From: Cycas panzhihuaensis
Lineage: Eukaryota > Cycadophyta
Direction of reading: 5' to 3'
NCBI GenBank assembly: GCA_023213395.1
Contig: CM041465.1
Coordinates: 44,585,741 to 44,649,740, forward strand
Length of the DNA stretch: 64,000 nt
This document shows positions 33,380 through 44,173 of the stretch, piece after piece (the stretch's first letter is position 1; the number at the start of each line of letters is the position of its first letter). The notes under the pieces are model-generated. The model searched no databases. It was given only the letters and a program-made list of their open reading frames with translations, and had not been told where the DNA came from. Both the position numbers and the translations under genes were made by a program.

Positions 33380-34112
33380 AGAGATGAGAGGAATTTGAAT
33401 TCTTCAGGTTCTCCTGATAGTTCTCAACAATGAAGAAAACATCAAAATTCAAACAACCTTGAAGCTTTCGTTGAAGGCAATTTGTCCATGGCTAGCCATT
33501 TTGGTGGTAGAGACATGTTTGGTTTCAACGCATAGGGTAAAGAAACAAATCATTGTATTTTGTAGAGTCAAAGTGAATGAGATGTTGTATCCTTCTCGAG
33601 ACTTCTGGAGGGAGTAGTATTTGCCACATCAGGTTTGGTGAATCCTGAACGAGCAAATCTATGATCACAAGTGTTGGAGATGGGAGCGGGATATGAATTT
33701 GATTGGAATCCTAAGTGCACTCTTCTTATTTGTACATTTCCCAACACTCCTAAGTTTAGACAAGTGAAGGATGACAATAGATCTATTGTCTCAAGGGAGT
33801 GGGTCACTAAATGCTATAAGTAGAAGAAGCTTGTGGAGATTGATCCTTATCTCATGTATGTTGGAAAGCCATGGAGGAATAGACACACTTCAAATATCAA
33901 TGATGTGAGTGATAATTCTATAGCAAGGAAATGATAGGAGAAGGCTGAGGGAAGTTGCAAGTGGATGGAAAGAACATCAACGTTATAGTGCCTGAGAACA
34001 AAGCAAGAAAAGCCAATGTAAAGAGCAATGAAAAACTAGATTTCAATCCTTCAAAAGTGCAAAGATGGGCAGTTGAAGATTTGGATGCTGTAATGTCTTT
34101 GGTAAACTTGTA
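33380..34112 (+). pseudogene. XRCC1-like DNA-repair gene fragment (BRCT), pseudogene
   Basis: The plus-strand frame from about 33604 reads L-E-G-V-V-F-A-T-S-G-L-V-N-P-E-R, then G-Y-E-F-D-W-N-P-K-C-T-L-L-I-C-T-F, P-N-T-P-K-F-R-Q-V, S-R-E-W-V-T-K-C-Y and P-Y-L-M-Y-V-G-K-P-W-R. This is the BRCT domain of plant XRCC1 (single-strand break repair; Arabidopsis At1g80420), including the W-x3-C signature. After a frameshift, F-N-P-S-K-V-Q-R-W-A-V-E-D-L (34040-34090) matches the segment that follows BRCT in the plant protein. In-frame stops occur after N-P-E-R-A-N-L (TGA), after C-Y-K (TAG) and upstream (TAG). At least two look like C-to-T changes. BRCT and post-BRCT sequence are contiguous without an intron, suggesting a retrocopy or a transposon-captured fragment. 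No poly-A tail was seen. Confidence 0.74.
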
Positions 34113-34159
34113 AACAAATAATATATATTTGAATTCTTCTTTCTCCCTCAAGAATAGTA

Positions 34160-34630
34160 TTGCATTCCTAGTTATGTCGTTTCTTTGGAGAATAAGGAGA
34201 ATGTCATTTATGTGAATTGGTATTTTTAGGAGAGAGAATAAGAAGTGGTTTTTTGAGAGAGAGAAAAAGTAGGGCTATAAATAGGGAACATTACACATTT
34301 GTAAAACAATCTTGGAGAATTTATTATTTGATTTGGAATAATGGCCTAGAGATATTAAGGCACTGCTATGCCAATTGAGAGGAAATGCTTGCCTTGAAGA
34401 GGGCAATATCATTTGAGATGTCATCTGTTATTACTTTTATTGACTGTTGCAAATATGATCTTTTTCTATGAAAAGCTATTACTTGTTATTATTTTGATTT
34501 GCTGTTGAAATAATTTGATGTGATGTATGCTAAGATATTATCTGGAATCATTTATGCTGTAATCGTTATCTATTTCTATCATAACTATGTGGGCATCGCC
34601 ACACCCCCATTATTTGATTTGACAATGTTT
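34160..34630 (+). repeat. Gypsy LTR relic related to the LTR at 55.6 kb
   Basis: It shares, in order, GGCTATAAATAG (34273), CTTGGAGAATT, TAATGGCCT, and CCTTGAAGAGGG with the LTR starting at 55635. The AGGGCTATAAATAGGG box is a good TATA box. Both ends are eroded. It carries no adjoining gypsy coding sequence, so it is a solo or truncated LTR. Confidence 0.55.
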
Positions 34631-34639
34631 AATCTCTGA

Positions 34640-35100
34640 CCACTCTCATTTTTCATTTTCTCCTTGAATTATTTGAAAATATTAGATGTTTAGGATTTCT
34701 CCTTTATGGGATAGACCCAAACTTTTCTCGAAAAGTCATAAATGAAGGTCAAGAAATATCTTGCACCTCCAATCAAAGTGCTTGGTATCAGACCACATAT
34801 GTTTGAATGGACAAGGCCAAGCTTTTCTATTACTCTCCAAGCTTTGCCTTTTTGAAATTTCTCCCTATGTTGCTTTCCCATGAGATGGGGTTTATACAAA
34901 CTATTCATTGGTTTTTATTTAGGAAGACCATGAACAATGCTTAATTTATGCATTAAATGAAGACATGAGTAGTACAAATATCCCATTCTTCTATGCCATA
35001 TTTGTTTTTTACAAGATACATCATGTGGTGGACTCTACGATGTTTCTTGCCAATTCCAATAGAAGACTAACCACAAAAATACTCAAGTACTACCAAATAC
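34640..35100 (-). pseudogene. Ty1/copia pre-integrase/integrase fragment
   Basis: Minus strand. The frame 34908-34690 contains H-L-M-G-K-Q-H-R-E-K-F, L-V-H-S-N-I-C-G and A-R-Y-F-L-T-F-I-Y-D-F-S-R-K-V-W-V-Y, which are the end of the pre-integrase zinc region and the start of the integrase core. The segment up to about 35100 is the decayed remainder of the pre-integrase domain. It is closely related to the corresponding part of element 2 (31.1-31.5 kb). It is cut on the right by the gypsy LTR beginning near 35103. Confidence 0.75.
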
Positions 35101-35102
35101 AA

Positions 35103-35729
35103 AAAGATGGAAGCAAAAGATTGCCAATTACCACTCCAAATAACATGGGAAAGATATTGTAATAATATTATAACAATTATGGCAATGCATAAGGAAATGA
35201 AATAATAATGCAAATATGATAACTTCACAATAAAAATGAAATAATAGCTAATAATGAAACTTATGTTTATTACAAAGATTCCACAAGAGTCTTCCAGAAA
35301 GCTTCTACAAGAAATTTTCACAAAAGCTTGTCCTTCTTCAAGGCAAGGAAGCCTCCCAAATAAAGCCTTTCCTAAAGTAGCGAAGAAACAAATAAAATAG
35401 CAAAGGTTTTCTGTTTTAAATGACCAACCACTCCTTATATAGGTTGCCCATCCAATTCCCATCAAAATTTTTGTGATATTTAGGTTATTTTGACCTTGGA
35501 GTTGACCTCTAATAATCTACATTTAAGACTTGAACCTTCAAACTATCATGGCATTTTCATACCATGTTCATTTGGGGCTCACAAACACTCATTTCGAAGC
35601 TAATGGGACACTCTATGCTATTGTCCATGTCTGATAATCTAATTCCATTCATTTCAATATTATAATTGTAAAATTATAATATTGAAATGAATGGTGCCTA
35701 AGTCCATTGGGACAGGCTGGCATGCAACA
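35103..35729 (-). repeat. Gypsy-type LTR copy 1 (3' LTR, minus strand)
   Basis: On the minus strand the purine-rich GAAAGAGAGGAGGAAT precedes TGTTGCATGCCAGCC at 35729, so this is a 3' LTR. It includes a TATATAAGGAGTGGTTGG promoter-like box. It is homologous (roughly three quarters identical by eye) to the LTR at 49535-50169. It contains a perfect long palindrome at 35645-35694. Confidence 0.6.
35645..35694. repeat. Perfect 23-bp inverted repeat with 4-nt loop
   Basis: Bases 35645-35667 and 35672-35694 are exact reverse complements around a GTAA loop. The homologous LTR at 50.1 kb has a degraded version, so the perfect hairpin is specific to this copy. Confidence 0.9.
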
Positions 35730-37112
35730 ATTCCTCCTCTCTTTCAATATGATTTGCCCTCAAAGTATGGATATAGTTGGTTGATGCTTCCATCATGATT
35801 CACGTTCCACTTGAACCTCGTGTATGTGTTTAAGGGTTGGCCCCACTTAGCCCACTTTGTCATAGATTAGTTGTTCATGATGTGCAACGATTCATCTCTT
35901 TTTGACATGCTTTGGTCTTAAAGCATTTTCAAATTTGAGCTTCAATGAATGCCATGGGCCATCTCTTAAGATTGGTGGTTGCTTACATTCGTTAGTATTC
36001 AAGGTGTCCAATGATTTAAAAGTACTTATTGATAGTTCTTGTGTTGATATTGTTGTACCTTGTAGTTTTGTTTCCATGCGACATCTTGTTGGTGGAATGT
36101 GTACTTATCCATTGGAATCTATTTCTTTAATGGAGTAACCTTCATTGCAAAAAGACTTATACCCTTGTTCTTCATGTCTTGTTTTTCGACACCGTTAGGC
36201 TTCTTTGGTACTGAAATAATAGGTCATGTGCTTGGTAGATCTTGGGTTCTGTGTGCTATCCATTCACCTTACTTGAGATCTTGTATACTACTTCCACATT
36301 GTCCATGGGGATTGGCTCTTAAATAGTGGAGGTTGTTTAGAAATAGGGAGATGAGGTTGATGTGAACAAGTGATAGAAAATAAGGAACATGATGGAGGCC
36401 TCATGGGAATGAGGAGTTTAGACAAGGACATATGAGATGGGTACATAGTAAATGGGAATTGAGTTGGTTGGAATGATGGAAATCTTATATGGGAAAGGAG
36501 TTTAGAGGGAAGATAGAATGATAGGCGAGAATGTAGCTTAGGTGAAGAATGAAGAGGTAAGAAGCATGGGAATTAGAGGGAAAAAAATGGGTAATAGGCT
36601 ATGTAGGAAATGGAACTTGAGTGTAAGGTGATTGGGGGTAATGAAAACTACATGGTGGGGGTATAGTTGAATAGGAATATGGTGTTACAAAGGGTTGAGG
36701 GGTTGATAAAAGGTACAAATGACATGGTAGCTTATGGAGGAGATAGGAGGACAATGGATGTAGGGGTTAACTAGGAAATGAGTAAAAGATAAAGCATGGG
36801 GAATATGATGGACATTCCATATAGGTAGGAGAGGGAAATATGTGAGACAAGGTTTGAAGCATGGATGATAGATGGTAAAGGTGATGGGGAAAAAAGAGGG
36901 AAAAATTAGAAGGTGGAGGAAAGAAGAGGAACAAAATGAAGCATGATGAAAATGATAGATGATGGTTAATTTGGAAGATAAAAAGAGTTGGGAATTAATG
37001 ATAGGAATGGGAACATTATGATGATGAGAAAGGTGTGCATCAATTATGGACATTTGGTAAGTAGGGGATGAGTGATTCTTTATGGCCATATGAAGTGGAG
37101 ATTCAATAGGAA
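35730..37112 (-). other. Internal 3' part of gypsy-type element plus purine-rich tract
   Basis: Sequence upstream (minus strand) of the polypurine tract of LTR copy 1. A minus-strand frame at 36077-35892 (N-E-C-K-Q-P-P-I-L-R-D-G-P-W-H-S-L-K-L-K-F-E-N-A-L) resembles no domain I can name. From about 36340 to 37090 the plus strand is a monotonous GGAATGATGG-type purine-rich tract. No pol domains are visible, so the element may be non-autonomous. Copia element A interrupts it at 37118. Confidence 0.4.
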
Positions 37113-37117
37113 CTGTA

Positions 37118-37354
37118 TGTTAGAATATTAATGTTTTATCTTAAGTTTGGAAACTTTAAGTAATCTGAGGGTTAGGTGTCATTGTTCCCCCTTTGTATTT
37201 TACCGACAGTTGTCACTCATGTTGACACTTGTAATTTATGTATATATCGGTTATGTAAAGCACTTGTATATAGGAGAGTATATCTCTCATATCAAATCAA
37301 TGAAAGAATTCAGTTTCATTCTCTTCAATTAAGTTTAGTCTACTTTTTTGAAGA
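37118..37354 (+). repeat. 5' LTR of copia element A
   Basis: It begins TGTTAGAATATTAATG and ends GAAGA next to the primer-binding site. It contains a TATATCGG/TATATAGG promoter-like region and GTACA-rich sequence. Relative to the 3' LTR it has scattered, mostly transitional differences and about 20 extra bases (near 37210-37235), so it is not a very recent insertion. Confidence 0.85.
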
Positions 37355-38046
37355 TGGTATCAGAGTAGGCTTGATAGATTGAATCAAAGTAGCACAAGAT
37401 CAGGTTGAGAAGGTACAAGAGGTTAAAGAAGTTGTGTGAAGAAGTAAGAAGCAAAAACTTGAAGAAGAAAGAACAGAAATCAAGTACTAGACAAAATTGT
37501 ACGACACTGTACATATTTGTATAGACATTTTCCGAAGTGCTCAGATCAAGATGAAATTTGATCAATAGGGACGTCTCACTGAGTATATTTCGTTGTCCCA
37601 AAGATGCTTTTGCAAAGTTGGCCTCGATAAGCATGAAAGCAAAGAAAGACAGCCGCACAGGTTTCAAGCTTGCATAGCAGGTTTCTTTTAGATTTCTCAG
37701 TCTAGGTCGTGTAAGTGGACTCAAATTGATCCCCTAGTCATAAGCGTTCTGTTGAATGTAAGATTACAAGATTTGATACAAGGTTTTGTGAGTTATACGC
37801 AAAATCGTGCTCCAAACCCTAGTCGTCCCTTTGCTTTTAAAGTGATATTTTTGCCTGTCTGGAACTCCAATTGAAAAACTGACTTCAGATCTGTGTGCGC
37901 AATCTAATTATCTACGATCTGAGAGAGTTTCATAAAATTTCATACACATATGCTTTTGACTGTACATACATATGACTATACGAACTAGACCTACAATAAC
38001 CTTCCAAAAGATTCTAGTCACTGTTCTTGCCTCCTAAAGTCACAAA

Positions 38047-38867
38047 ATGGCCTTAATCTATTCATTAAGTGAGTTAGACAAGCTGACAGGCTCAAACTAC
38101 GCTGCATAGAAAGTTAAAATGAAAGGGCTTATGATTGCTAAAAATGCATGATGGAAATAGTTACTAGAAGGGGGGCAAAACCAACCACAGGAGATGCAAC
38201 AAAAATAAGTTGGGAAGAGAGATAGGCAAGCCTTAGCCATAATCACTCTGTCCATTAGTGATTTAGTTCTTACTCACATTAGTGGAGCCTCTACTTCTGT
38301 TGAAGCATGGAATGCCCTAGCTTCTATATTTAGCCAAAAGAACGAAGCCCACATTATTTCCCTAAGAGAACAACATTATTGATTGCATTTATGGGAGGGA
38401 AAATAGGTTATTGATTTCATCACCAAACTGGTAAAAATCAAAGATAGTCTGGCTTCTTCTAGAGAGCTCATGTTAGATACTGAAGTTGCTCGTCTAGTGC
38501 TTAATAGACTACCAAAGCCATTTGATAATTTGGTGAATACTCTTACTATAGGAGGGCAAGCTCAAAATATGTCTTTTGATACCTTGTGGGGTCATTTACT
38601 TCAATAAGAACAAAGAACTTGTAGGTATGAAGAGGGAGCAAATGTTGAAGAAGCCTTTGTTTTAAGGCTTAGAATCAGTGAAAGAGGAGAATGAAGTGCT
38701 AGGGGAAGATCATTTGAAACAAGAAGCAATAAAGGAAGATCCTTTAGAGGAATAGGAAAAGGTAGATCGCCTGATACTCGAGTATGCTATTAGTGTGGAA
38801 GAACATGTTACATCACATCAGACTATAGAACAACAGAAAATTGCTCATGTTACTACTGTGGAAGGTA
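38047..38867 (+). pseudogene. Copia gag, element A, broken and split by element B
   Basis: It starts ATGGCCTTAATC. The frame reads S-L-S-E-L-D-K-L-T-G-S-N-Y, A-L-A-S-I-F-S-Q-K-N-E-A-H and R-L-V-L-N-R-L-P-K-P-F-D-N-L, the copia gag core that coats element RNA. Stops replace Trp or Gln codons at several places. The first knuckle has lost residues. The second knuckle is interrupted after its first C-x2-C by insertion of element B at 38873, and its remainder is found after 44173. Confidence 0.82.
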
Positions 38868-38872
38868 TGGAC
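38868..38872 (+). repeat. Target site duplication of element B, left copy
   Basis: TGGAC immediately precedes the 5' LTR of B and recurs at 44174-44178 immediately after its 3' LTR. A 5-bp duplication is standard for copia integrase. Confidence 0.92.
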
Positions 38873-39087
38873 TGTAGAAGGTAATGTTTTATCTAGGATA
38901 ATGACATTTGCCTAAAGTATTTTGTGAGGGTCTCACATCCTTCCCCCTTTCTCTCTCAAGATGACAAGTGGCACAATCCTGTTGAGCGGTTGTCATCTGT
39001 TCCTCCTTCACAACTGTATATATATGGAGATATAATTGATCAATAAAGACAGAGAGAATTCATCTATTGTCATTTTGAATCTTTTCA
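38873..39087 (+). repeat. 5' LTR of copia element B
   Basis: It starts TGTAGAAGGTAATGTTTTATC and ends CTTTTCA. It includes TGTATATATATGGAGA, a likely TATA box, and ATCAATAAAGA, a likely polyadenylation signal. The partner is 43959-44173. Confidence 0.93.
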
Positions 39088-39804
39088 CAGTATCAGAGTA
39101 GGCTATTGGGTCCTCCTGCCTGTGAAAGAGTTAAGCTAGGGCTTTTTCTAAAGAGGAAGAAGAACTGGATCAAGTCTGTTGCCAAAAGGCATTTCCATTA
39201 GAGTTCGAAATAGTATGGAGTGAACAAGCCAGGATCGTATGGAACTGTATGGTCGTACGGAAGTGTACAAACGCCGAAAATCAAAGTATTCAGAATTTGA
39301 CGAAACGTACCCAGATTGTAGATTGGAGCCTCCTCGACATTTTTTCCTTCTGGGCCGACATCATTTGAAGTTGTTTTGACGCAGTTTCAAGTAGTTTTAA
39401 GGGCGTGCGAGTTTATGACCTCTTTTCATCATTTTTCTTCAAAAATTTGGCAAAAATCTCTAGTACTAAGTGTTTGAATCCCTTCTCATCACTAAACAAA
39501 GGATCTAAATAAGCTTTCTCAAGTTGTTATCTCAATTTTTAAGGATTTTTCTTCATTTTTTAAAAAAACCCTTGGGTGCAGGTTTGGACCTGTTTCCTAC
39601 CATATCTCTTAGATTTGAAAGTGTATCAAGAATTTGACCTTAGTTCCAGATACCATTTTGCGAGTTCTTCGATTTGAGACCCTTTTCTTTTCCATTCGTA
39701 CACTTTGAGGTCTGTATGGAATTTCGTACAGTTGGCCATACGATAGTCCGTACAGCTACATATTAACATCTTTGCCCTTCATAAAAATTAATTTATAAAT
39801 AGTC

Positions 39805-40281
39805 ATGGCCTCCTTTGTTGGATCACTGCCTGAAAGTGATAAATTGACTGAAATGAACTTCAATATCTGGAAGATCAAAATAGAAGGTTTCTTAAGGGCA
39901 AAACATGCCTGGAGAATCACCATCAGAGATGAGAAACAACCTTCTGATGTTGTAGATTTAATAAACTGGGAAGAAAGGAATAATACTGTTGTCTTTGTAC
40001 TCAAGCTTTCAATCTCTGATTCCTTGTTAGTATATGTGGATGGTTTAGAGAATGCAAGTGAAATTTGGAAAATAATGTCTTCCATGTTTAGTAGAAAGAA
40101 TGAAGCAAGAATTGTGGCCCTAAGAGAAGAACTTTCTAAACTTAAAATGAGGGAAGGCCAAACCGTATTTGAATTCATAACCAAATTAATCAACATTAAA
40201 ACTGCTCTTCTCACGGTAGGAGACAAATTGACTGACAGAATTAATACATCTTGTGCTCAACAAACATCTAAAGTCCTTTGA
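39805..40281 (+). pseudogene. Copia gag N-terminal part, element B
   Basis: A frame of 158 codons starts MASFVGSLPESDKLTEMNF and includes W-K-I-K-I-E-G-F-L-R-A-K, I-S-D-S-L-L-V-Y-V and M-S-S-M-F-S-R-K-N-E-A-R, the copia gag (UBN2-type) fold. It runs off the expected frame after L-T-D-R. The remaining gag continues in another frame toward the knuckles at 40560. The product would assemble the particle. The shift near 40240 uncouples it from nucleic-acid binding. Confidence 0.85.
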
Positions 40282-40526
40282 TAATGGTAAACATGTTGAC
40301 GGGAGGAGGGTGAACTGCCACGATGACCTTTGATGTTCTCACAGGTTATATGTTCAGCCAGGAACAAAGGAATCAGAGATATGAAGAAGACTCAGAAATC
40401 GAAGAAGCTCTTATCACCAAGCTTTATTTGGGAAGGAGAGGACGAGGTCAACTTAATTCTAGACTATGAGGAAGAGCAACAACTGTCTATAGGGGACGTT
40501 GGACTGAAGGAAGAGGACGAGGAAGA

Positions 40527-41403
40527 ATGGCTATCAATCCACCTCGAGATGCTAGAGTATGTTTCAACTGTGGCAAACCAGGTCATTTTTCAAGCAACTG
40601 TAGAGCTTTCGATGTCTGCTACCATTGCGGACAAACGAGTCATTTTCCATACCAATGCTACCAGAGACGAGCTGAAATTCAAAAGGGAAAGCAACAGGTG
40701 ACTGGAAATTACAGCAGAAAAAAGGACACAATAGAAGAAGAAGTCGAAATAGCCTTCATTGCAGTATTAGCAACAAATGCCAGTGCAACAAAAAATTCAT
40801 ATGTTGATTCAGGAGTTTCACATTATATCACAGGCATTGAAAAATGGTTTGAAGTCATCAAACCATATGATCTCAATAAATATGTAGAGTTAGGAGACAA
40901 TTTTCCTTTGCATATAAAAGGAATAAGTCAAATTGCTATCAAAATTGATGGAAAAATTCAACGTATAGGCAATGTTTTCTTTGTACCAAGGATGAAGAAG
41001 AGCCTTTTGTTAGTATCTCAACTGAGTGACAAAAAGCTGAGAACAATATTCGATGAATACAATTATTGTTACATTCTTGATATGAAAAAGAATGGCACTG
41101 TAATAGCCAAAGGAGAAAAGTGTAATAGGTTGTATAAACTTTTGTCCACTCTTGTACTGCCTGATAAAGGCCCCACTAAAATACCTTCTGATGTAAAGTC
41201 TGTTGTTGTAACTAGCACTGATACTAATGAAATGTGGCATTTGAAGTATCGGCATATTTTCCATGATAGGTTAGAAAAACTAAAGAAATCCAAGATGGTG
41301 AATGGCTTGCCAGGCATTTCTTTCAATTACTTTGTGTGCAAGCACTGTATGATGGGGAAACAACACAGAATTCCGTTATCAGAAAGTACATGGCATGCAT
41401 AAA
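40527..41403 (+). pseudogene. Copia knuckles, protease and pre-integrase domain, element B
   Basis: A 291-codon open frame. Two zinc knuckles come first: C-F-N-C-G-K-P-G-H-F-S-S-N-C (about 40560-40601) and C-Y-H-C-G-Q-T-S-H-F-P-Y-Q-C (about 40617-40658), which bind element RNA. The aspartic protease follows, with Y-V-D-S-G-V-S at about 40800, the D-S-G active site that cleaves the polyprotein. Then comes V-P-R-M-K-K-S-L-L-L-V-S-Q-L. The pre-integrase zinc domain W-H-L-K-Y-R-H and C-K-H-C-M-M-G-K-Q-H is near 41233-41365. A TAA at 41401 separates it from the integrase core. Confidence 0.88.
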
Positions 41404-42160
41404 ATAAGTTAGATTTGATACGCAATGATCTGTGTGGTTCGTTCACATCGATTTCAACAAATAGTGCAAGGTATTTCTTAACTTTCATTGATGATTTCTC
41501 TAAAAAAGCATGGGTAGATTTTCTTTCCTGTAAATCAGAAGCATTCAGTTATTTTAAAGAATTCAAGGCTAAAATTGAATTGGAAAGTAGTAAGAAAATT
41601 AAATGTATTCGTTCAGATGGAGCGGGGGAATTTGCATCCAATGAATTCCTCCATTTTTGCAAAATACATGGAATCCGTAGACAATTTACAACTCCTTATA
41701 CACCTTAATCAAATGGGGTTGTAGAAAGGATGAACAAAACTATTGTAGAAATGGCTCGATGCATGCTAAACAATAGTGAGATAACTAAGAAATATTGGGC
41801 AGAGGCTGTACACATAGTTGTTTATTTGATCAATAGAAGTCCAACTCAATCATTGGGTAATGTAACACTTGAAGAGGCATGGATGGGACATAAGCCCGAT
41901 GTAAGTCACCTGAAGATTTTTGATTGCAAGGCATATGTTCACATCCCTGATAAGAAAAGAACTAAGTTGGATAATAAAAGCATAAAATGCATAATGGTTG
42001 GGTACAATAGCCATTCAAAGCATACACGTCTCAACCCAAAAACAGACAAACTTTATGTAAGTAGGGATGTAATCTTTGACGAGAAGAGAGAACTTATTAA
42101 AATAATGCCTCAAGAAGTGAATGTAGATGATCAAAACTCATAAACTGTTTAGATAGAAGA
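41404..42160 (+). pseudogene. Copia integrase, element B, broken
   Basis: The core has L-I-R-N-D-L-C-G (first Asp; the usual H-R-D has become R-N-D), F-L-T-F-I-D-D-F-S-K-K, then I-R-S-D-G-A-G-E-F (second Asp) and after a TAA at 41706 G-V-V-E-R-M-N-K (Glu). All three catalytic acids are thus still encoded but not in one frame-open protein. The C-terminal part includes A-W-M-G-H-K-P-D-V-S-H-L and K-I-F-D-C-K-A-Y-V-H. It ends in stops near 42141. It would join cDNA to host DNA. Confidence 0.86.
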
Positions 42161-43958
42161 TAAATCAGATGTTACGTCTGAAAGCATTGAGACAGAAAAT
42201 AACACTTCAAGGGAGATGTCTTCAAATAATCAACAAGTGAGTGATCTCAACACTCATCTGCTTGATACGCAACAAGGTAGTGGTTCAAATACTCATTCAG
42301 AAGATGAAGAAATCAGGTTGCCATAAGAACACTCTTAAAAAAGAGTACCAAAATGGTATCTCAAGACACTTGATGAAACAGAAGGAGAAATATTTGAACA
42401 TCGAACTAGGTCTCAAAAACCACAAGCTTTGATTTGCTCCATCGAACCAAGTTCTTATGAAGAACCAAGGAAAGCAGCAATGGATACAGAGAATGAGGCC
42501 ATACATAGAAAGAAAACATGGGATTTGGTAATAGCCCCTGAAGATAAACCTATTGTAAATTGTAAATGGATATACAAAATAAAGGAAAAGCCAAATGGGG
42601 GAGTCGAGAAATACAAGGCAAGACTGGTAGCAAAGGGCTACACGTAGACAACCAGAATTGATTATGAAGAAACATTTTCTCCGGTAGCCATGCTAAATAC
42701 AATAAGAACGATGGTTGCAATTGCTTCTTAAAAGGGGTGGAAGATTTATCAAATGAATGTTAAAAGTGCATTTCTGAATGGAGATCTACAAGAAGAAGTA
42801 TATATGTATCAACCAGAAGGATACATAAAACCAGGACAGGAGAATTTGGTTTGTGAATTAAGAAAGGCATTGTATGGACTCAAACAAGCGGCAAGAGCTT
42901 GGTATGCTAAGTTGGACTCGTATCTAACTCAAAATGGTTTCCACCAGTGTGAATCAGATCATAGTCTGTACGTAAAATTCAATCAAGGTTTAATATCTAT
43001 CATAGTGGTGTATGTAGATGACATGTTGATCACTAGAGATGATAGAGACTCAATAACAATTCATCAAAAGGCGATTCGAAAAGGTTTTCAAAATGACAGA
43101 TCTGGGAATGTTGCATTACTACCTCAGAATAGAAATAGAACAAAACGATTACTCCATTGTTCTTTCACAGTCTATATATGTCAAAAATTTGTTAAGCAAG
43201 TTTAAAATGGATAGTTGTAATAGCATCATCACACCAATGGAAACCGGAATTGTGTTAAGCATAGAACAAGAAGCACAACCTGTTGATGCAACCTTGTACA
43301 GACAATTGATTGGAAGCTTAATTTATCTCGCAGCCACACGACCCAACATTTCATATGCAGTTGGTGTAGTCTCCAGATTCATGGAAAGTCCCAAAGAATG
43401 CTGCAAAGAGAATTTTGTGGTACATAAAAGTAACCATACGTCTTGGCTTGGAGTATAGAAAAGAGAACAATATGTAGTTGACAAGTTTCAACAATTTTGA
43501 TTGTGCTGGAGATAGAACAAATAGGAAGTCAACATCAGGGTATTATTTTTTCTTGGGAGGATCATTGATCTCTTGGAGTAGTAAAAAGCAACACACGGTT
43601 GCATTATCCTCAACAGAACCTGAATACAAGTTAGCTGTCAATGCAACATGCGAAGGAGTATGGATCAGACAACTCCTAAAGGATCTTAGACAGGAACAAA
43701 TAATGCCTACTCAGATATTCTGCTACAATCAAAGTACAATCAAAATGACAAAAAACCCAGTGCTACATGCAAGAACAAAGCACATAGAAGTGCACCATCA
43801 CTTCATCAGAGAAAAAGTACAGAATAGAGAAATCGAGTTTGAGCATTGTACTTCAGAAAACCAAACTGCTGACGTCCTTACCAAACCTCTTGGCAGGGAA
43901 AAATTTATTGTTTTTAGAAATCAGTTAGGACTAAGATGGATAAAACATTAAGAGGGGG
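42161..43958 (+). pseudogene. Copia RT and RNase H, element B, broken
   Basis: RT starts around 42429 with C-K-W-I-Y-K-I-K-E-K and Y-K-A-R-L-V-A-K-G-Y-T (TAG at 42645). It continues [12 protein letters not shown] and [16 protein letters not shown] and an intact V-V-Y-V-D-D-M-L-I near 43005-43030. A frameshift at about 43080 is followed by R-Q-L-I-G-S-L-I-Y-L. RNase H (43478-43951) has A-L-S-S-T-E-P-E-Y and F-C-Y-N-Q-S-T-I, where the usual C-D-N-Q-S catalytic Asp is Tyr. A-D-V-L-T-K-P-L closes the polyprotein before the polypurine tract. Confidence 0.87.
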
Positions 43959-44173
43959 TGTAGAAGGTAATGTTTTATCTAGGATAATGACATTTGCCTA
44001 AAGTATTTTATAAGGATCTCACATCCTTCCCCCTTTCTCTCTCAAGACGATAAGTGGCACAATCTTGTTGAGCGGTTGCCATTTGTTCCTCCTTCACAAC
44101 TGTATATATATATAGATATGATTGATCAATAAAGATAGAGAGAATTCATCTATTGTCATTTTGAATATTTTCA
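43959..44173 (+). repeat. 3' LTR of copia element B
   Basis: It follows AAGAGGGGG and ends ATTTTCA. It is the same length as the 5' LTR. The TATA region reads ATATATATAGATATG here. It is followed by the TGGAC duplication at 44174-44178. Confidence 0.93.

Larger units (their letters stand above)
38873..44173 (+). mobile_element. Ty1/copia element B, complete but defective, nested in A
   Basis: Two LTRs of equal length (215 bp: 38873-39087 and 43959-44173), primer-binding site around 39088-39104 (GTATCAGAGTAGGC), polypurine tract AAGAGGGGG before the 3' LTR, and 5-bp TGGAC duplications. About 13 mismatches between the LTRs were counted by eye, mainly transitions. Internal reading order is gag, two knuckles, protease, integrase, RT, RNase H, with several stops and frameshifts. 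All domains are present, so this is the least rearranged element of the window together with C. Confidence 0.93.

Noticed and set aside
35067-35465. 132-codon minus-strand frame with hydrophobic stretches, resembling a membrane protein
   Set aside because: It lies inside an LTR with a homologous copy at 49.6-50.2 kb whose frames are not conserved. The hydrophobicity reflects AT-rich sequence.
39756-40226. 156-codon minus-strand frame opposite element B gag
   Set aside because: It is the antisense shadow of a recognisable gag frame on the plus strand.
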